From: Rhynochetos jubatus
Lineage: Eukaryota > Chordata > Aves > Eurypygiformes > Rhynochetidae
NCBI GenBank assembly: GCA_027574665.1
Contig: CM050657.1
Location: 13,900,404-13,964,403, forward strand
DNA length: 64,000 nt
Reading direction: 5' to 3'
Part shown: positions 60,331-64,000 of the stretch, piece by piece
How positions within the stretch are numbered: position 1 is the stretch's first letter
How the letters are laid out: each line of letters starts with the position of its first letter
Notes under the pieces: generated by a model
Seen by the model: only the letters and a program-made list of their open reading frames with translations
Told to the model about the DNA's origin: nothing
Databases searched by the model: none
Made by a program: the position numbers and the translations under genes

Positions 60331-63300
60331 TAACCCTAAGCGTAACCCTAATATTTGACGTGCGCGGTTTCCGGCCCCGGCCCCTGTGGGTTCTGGCTAA
60401 TAAAGGTGGGGAGGCAGCAATGTGGGTGCAGTGTTTTGCTGCTCTTGGCAGGCCTTTGCAATGCCAGCTAGCCCTGGAGCTGTGGGCTTTCTGGTTCTCC
60501 GGACGCTAACCCTAAGCGTAACCCTAGTATTTGACGTGCGTGGTTTCCGGCCCCGGCCCCTCTGGGTTCTGGCTAGGAAAGGTGGGGAGGCAGCAATGTG
60601 GGTGCAGTGTTTTGCTCCTCTTGGCAGGCCTTTGCAATGCCAGCTAGCCCTGGAGCTGTGGGCTTTCTGGTTCTCCGGACGCTAACCCTAAGCGTAACCC
60701 TAATATTTGACGTGTGCGGTTTCCGGCCCCGGCCCCTCTGGATTCTGGCTAATGAAGGTGGGGAGGCAGCAATGTGGGTGCAGTGTTTTGCTCCTCTTGG
60801 CAGGCCTTTGCAATGCCAGCTAGCCCTGGAGCTGTGGGCTTTCTGGTTCTCCGGACGCTAACCCTAAGCGTAACCCTAATATTTGACGTGTGCGGTTTCC
60901 GGCCCCGGCCCCTCTGGATTCTGGCTAATACAGGTGGGGAGGCAGCAATGTGGGTGCAGTGTTTTGCTGCTCTTGGCAGGCCTTTGCAATGCCAGCTAGC
61001 CCTGGAGCTGTGGGCTTTCTGGTTCTCCGGACGCTAACCCTAACCCTAACCCTAATATCTGACGTGCGCGGTTTCCAGCCCCGGCCCCTCCGGATTCTGG
61101 CTAATAAAGGTGGGGAGGCAGCAATGTGGGTGCAGTGTTTTGCTCCTCTTGGCAGGCCTTTGCAATGCCAGCTAGCCCTGGAGCTGTGGGCTTTGTGGTT
61201 CTCCGGACGCTAACCCTAAGCGTAACCCTAATTGTTAGGGTGCGCGGTTTTCGCCTCCAACCCCTCTGGGTTCTGGCTAGGGAAGGTGGGGAGGCAGCAA
61301 TGTGGGTGCAGTGTTTTGCTCCTCTTGGCAGGCCTTTGCAATGCCAGCTAGCCCTGGAGCTGTGGGCTTTCTGGTTCTCCGGACGCTAACCCTAAGCATA
61401 ACCCTAATTGTTAGGGTGCGCGGTTTCCGGCCCCGGCCCCTCTGGATTCTGGCTAATAAAGGTGGGGAGGCAGCAATGTGGGTGCAGTGTTTTGCTCCTC
61501 TTGGCAGGCCTTTGCAATGCCAGCTAGCCCTGGAGCTGTGGGCTTTCTGGTTCTCCGGACGCTAACCCTAAGCGTAACCCTAATTGTTCGGGTGCGCGGT
61601 TTCCGGCCCCGGCCCCTCTGGGTTCTGGCTAATACAGGTGGGGAGGCAGCAATGTGGGTGCAGTGTTTTGCTCCTCTTGGCAGGCCTTTGCAATGCCAGC
61701 TAGCCCTGGAGCTGTGGGCTTTCTGGTTCTCCGGACGCTAACCCTAGGCGTAACCCTAATTGTTCGGGTGCGCGGTTTCCGGCCCCGGCCCCTGTGGGTT
61801 CTGGCTAATAAAGGTGGGGAGGCAGCAATGTGGGTGCAGTGTTTTGCTCCTCTTGGCAGGCCTTTGCAATGCCAGCTAGCCCTGGAGCTGTGGGCTTTCT
61901 GGTTCTCCGGACGCTAACCCTAAGCGTAACCCTAATATTTGACGTGCGCGGTTTCCGGCCCCGGCCCCTCTGGGTTCTGGCTAGGAAAGGTGGGGCGGCA
62001 GCAATGTGAGTGCAGTGTTTTGCTCCTCTTGGCAGGCCTTTGCAATGCCAGCTAGCCCTGGAGCTGTGGGCTTTGTGGTTCTCCGGACGCTAACCCTAAG
62101 CGTAACCCTAATTGTTAGGTTGCGCGGTTTCCGACCCGGCCCCTGTGGGTTCTGGCTAATAAAGGTGGGGAGGCAGCAATGTGGGTGCAGTGTTTTGCTC
62201 CTCTTGGCAGGCCTTTGCAATGCCAGCTAGCCCTGGAGCTGTGGGCTTTCTGGTTCTCCGGACGCTAACCCTAAGCGTAACCCTAATTGTTAGGGTGCGT
62301 GGTTTCCGGTCCCGGCCCCTCTGGGTTCTGGCTAGGAAAGGTGGGGCGGCAGCAATGTGGGTGCAGTGTTTTGCTCCTCTTGGCAGGCCTTTGCAATGCC
62401 AGCTAGCCCTGGAGCTGTGGGCTTTCTGGTTCTCCTGACGCTAACCCTAAGCGTAACCCTAATTGTTAGGGTGCACGGTTTCCGGCCCCGGCCCCTCTGG
62501 GTTCTGGCTAGGGAAGGTGGGGAGGCAGCAATGTGGGTGCAGTGTTTTGCTGCTCTTGGCAGGCCTTTGCAATGCCAGCTAGCCCTGGAGCTGTGGGCTT
62601 TCTGGTTCTCCGGACGCTAACCCTAAGCGTAACCCTAATTGTTAGGGTGCGCGGTTTCCGGCCCCGGCCCCTGTGGGTTCTGGCCAATAAATGTGGGGAG
62701 GCAGCAATGTGGGTGCAGTGTTTTGCTCCTCTTGGCAGGCCTTTGCAATGCCAGCTAGCCCTGGAGCTGTGGGCTTTCTGGTTCTCCGGACGCTAACCCT
62801 AACCCTAACCCTAATAGTTAGGGTGGGCGGTTTACGGCCCCGGCCCCTGTGGGTTCTGGCTAATAAATGTGGGGAGGCAGCAATGTGGGTGCAGTGTTTT
62901 GCTCCTCTTGGCAGGCCTTTGCAATGCCAGCTAGCCCTGGAGCTGTGGGCTTTCTGGTTCTCCGGACGCTAACCCTAAGCGTAACCCTACTTGTTAGGGT
63001 GTGCGGTTTCCGGTCCCGGCCCCTGTGGGTTCTGGCTAGGAAAGCTGGGGAGGCAGCAATGTGGGTGCAGTGTTTTGCTCCTCTTGGCAGGCCTTTGCAA
63101 TGCCAGCTAGCCCTGGAGCTGTGGGCTTTCTGGTTCTCCGGACGCTAACCCTAGGCGTAACCCTAATTGTTAGGGTGCGCGGTTTCCGGCCCCGGCCCCT
63201 GTGGGTTCTGGCTAATAAAGGTGGGGAGGCAGCAATGTGGGTGCAGTGTTTTGCTCCTCTTGGCAGGCCTTTGCAATGCCAGCTAGCCCTGGAGCTGTGG

Positions 63301-63940
63301 GCTTTCTGGTTCTCCGGACGCTAACCCTAACCCTAACCCTAATATTTGACGTGCGCGGTTTCCGGCCCCGGCCCCTCTGGGTTCTGGCTAGGAAAGGTGG
63401 GGCGGCAGCAATGTGAGTGCAGTGTTTTGCTCCTCTTGGCAGGCCTTTGCAATGCCAGCTAGCCCTGGAGCTGTGGGCTTTCTGGTTCTCCGGATGCTAA
63501 CCCTAAGCGTAACCCTAAAATGTGACGTGCGCGGTTTCCGGCCTCGGCCCGTGTGGGTTCTGGCTAGGGAAGGTGGGGAGGCAGCAATGTGGGTGCAGTG
63601 TTTTGCTCCTCTTGGCAGGCCTTTGCAATGCCAGCTAGCCCTGGAGCTGTGGGCTTTCTGGTTCTCCGGACGCTAACCCTAAGCGTAACCCTAATAGTTA
63701 GGGTGGGCGGTTTACGGCCCCGGCCCCTGTGGGTTCTGGCTAATAAAGGTGGGGAGGCAGCAATGTGGGTGCAGTGTTTTGCTCCTCTTGGCAGGCCTTT
63801 GCAATGCCAGCTAGCCCTGGAGCTGTGGGCTTTCTGGTTCTCCGGACGCTAACCCTAAGCGTAACCCTAATATTTGACGTGTGCGGTTTCCAGCCCCGGC
63901 CCCTCCGGATTCTGGCTAATAAAGGTGGGGAGGCAGCAAT

Positions 63941-64000
63941 GTGGGTGCAGTGTTTTGCTCTTCTTGGCAGGCCTTTGCAATGCCAGCTAGCCACTTGAGC
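63941..64000. repeat. Last partial unit with divergent terminal bases
   Basis: The final partial unit follows the consensus except GCTCTTCTTGG for GCTCCTCTTGG and, at 63,991-64,000, CCACTTGAGC where CCCTGGAGCT is expected. This is best read as one inserted A plus a G-to-T change. Whether it marks the approach to the array edge or is only a variant unit cannot be decided from this window. Confidence 0.6.

Larger units (their letters stand above)
10045..62133. repeat. Family of 14 units shortened to 175 bp by the same deletion
   Basis: In 14 units CCGGCCCCGG is reduced to CCGACCCGG (CCGACCTGG in the first), making the unit 175 bp. Positions of the change: 10,045, 17,966, 24,125, 28,700, 31,339, 31,690, 32,569, 34,504, 39,607, 42,246, 47,349, 48,052, 49,107 and 62,133. 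The same deletion plus substitution in all points to one origin. Spacings of 2,639 bp (three times) and 5,103 bp (twice) recur between neighbours, so the family is a good tracer of block duplication. Confidence 0.88.
3139..63342. repeat. 28 units with three perfect telomeric hexamers
   Basis: In 28 units the usual TAACCC-TAAGCG-TAACCC is replaced by (TAACCC)3TAA, 21 bp long and without any change in unit length. Start positions: 3139, 4547, 6131, 7363, 11410, 14050, 14754, 16868, 21267, 26546, 31823, 32527, 33758, 36573, 37453, 38861, 41500, 44315, 45547, 48185, 49944, 51175, 56460, 58043, 59451, 61035, 62794 and 63322. In 24 of them the following cassette is the ATTTGACG type (61,035 has one substitution, ATCTGACG). 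The exceptions are 3139, 4547 and 62,794 (AGTTAG type) and 32,527 (TTGTTAG type). This looks like one lineage copied around the array rather than repeated independent mutation. Confidence 0.9.
1..64000. repeat. 176-bp satellite array with embedded telomeric motifs
   Basis: Seen: the anchor GCAATGTGGGTGCAGTG recurs 364 times, at 62, 238, 414 and onward to 63,941, always in the same orientation. Intervals are 176 bp in 344 of 363 cases, 175 bp in 17, 178 bp in one and 182 bp in one. The consensus is 106/176 G+C, with a TAACCC-TAAGCG-TAACCCTAA core, a CpG-rich C-rich block and a nearly constant tract with NheI (GCTAGC), StuI (AGGCCT) and BspEI (TCCGGA) sites in most units. Known: TAACCC/TTAGGG is the vertebrate telomere hexamer and also occurs in many fungi and some other eukaryotes. 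Inferred: a subtelomeric, pericentromeric or microchromosome-type satellite of a vertebrate; I cannot name it. Both array ends lie outside the window. If the telomeric motifs have the same orientation as the chromosome end, the telomere would be to the left, because the + strand carries the C-rich motif. Confidence 0.97.

Noticed and set aside
3139-63342. True telomere or long interstitial telomeric tract
   Set aside because: Perfect hexamers never exceed three in a row and are always followed by the satellite cassette. They are part of the unit, not a telomere end.
101-63998. Hundreds of overlapping open frames of 74-107 codons, one per unit, on the + strand, and some of 68-93 codons on the minus strand
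   Set aside because: They are a product of the repeat. Most + strand frames begin at GTG in GCAATGTGGGTG and end at TAA in the telomeric core. The 176-bp period is not a multiple of three, so the frame changes in each unit and neighbours overlap by half. Single-base deletions are tolerated, and no known domain is seen.
1-64000. CRISPR array (conserved repeat with variable spacers)
   Set aside because: The repeat unit is far too long. The variable parts are a few recurring versions of the same sequence, not unique spacers, and no cas gene is present.
1-64000. Protein-coding macrosatellite or tandem gene family
   Set aside because: No frame runs through a unit, the period breaks the frame, and the pattern of change shows no codon periodicity.
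1-64000. CENP-B box indicating a mammalian centromeric satellite
   Set aside because: The only TTCG contexts, TTCGGGTGCGCGG and TTTCGGGCCGCGG, lack the required A and terminal CGGG spacing of the box (NTTCGNNNNANNCGGGN).
1-64000. Transposon, insertion sequence or inverted segment within the array
   Set aside because: The anchor spacings account for every base between 62 and 63,941, and all copies face the same way.
1-64000. Bacterial or phage origin of the sequence
   Set aside because: Satellite organisation, telomeric TTAGGG motifs and CpG depletion in two thirds of the unit fit nuclear DNA of a eukaryote. No prokaryotic gene, Shine-Dalgarno-linked frame or terminator is seen.

Overview
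The whole 64 kb window is one uninterrupted head-to-tail satellite array. A 176-bp unit (consensus 106 of 176 bases G+C) repeats from the first base to the last. I tracked one anchor, the GTG in the invariant stretch GCAATGTGGGTGCAGTG. It occurs 364 times from 62 to 63,941, always on the + strand. Of the 363 intervals, 344 are exactly 176 bp, 17 are 175 bp, one is 178 bp and one is 182 bp. These intervals account for every base between the first and last anchor, so there is no room for an inserted gene, transposon or inverted segment. Neither edge of the array is in the window. I see no protein-coding gene, tRNA, rRNA, CRISPR array or mobile element.

Organism: this is nuclear DNA of a eukaryote with TTAGGG-type telomere repeats, most likely a vertebrate. 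Every unit carries TAACCC telomeric hexamers, and 28 units carry three perfect hexamers in a row. All seven consensus CpGs of a unit lie within about 56 bp, while the other 120 bp has none despite high G+C. That fits a genome with CpG methylation. I do not recognise the satellite by name and do not claim a species. A subtelomeric or telomere-proximal location is inferred from the telomeric motif, not shown.

Unit map, counting from the first TAACCC: 1-21 two telomeric motifs separated by AGCG; 15-31 an inverted pair (CCCTAA facing TTAGGG) in one class of units; 22-33 a cassette with four main alternative sequences; 33-60 a CpG- and C-rich block including GGCCCCGGCCCC; 68-80 a second variable cassette that in many units holds AATAAA; 81-176 a nearly invariant tract with only a few recurring substitutions.

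Layout: the left flank (about 1-10 kb) and right flank (about 52-64 kb) share rare variants that are absent between them (for example GTGAGTG in place of GTGGGTG). The interior (about 20-50 kb) holds large, near-identical multi-unit duplications: a 5,279/4,575-bp tandem pair meeting near 25,599, and blocks repeated at 2,639, 5,103 and 7,742 bp. Smaller higher-order repeats of 2, 4, 5, 7, 8, 9 and 11 units occur elsewhere. I infer an older flank, younger core history driven by unequal exchange in exact register. No gene network exists here; any function would be structural or through non-coding transcription.
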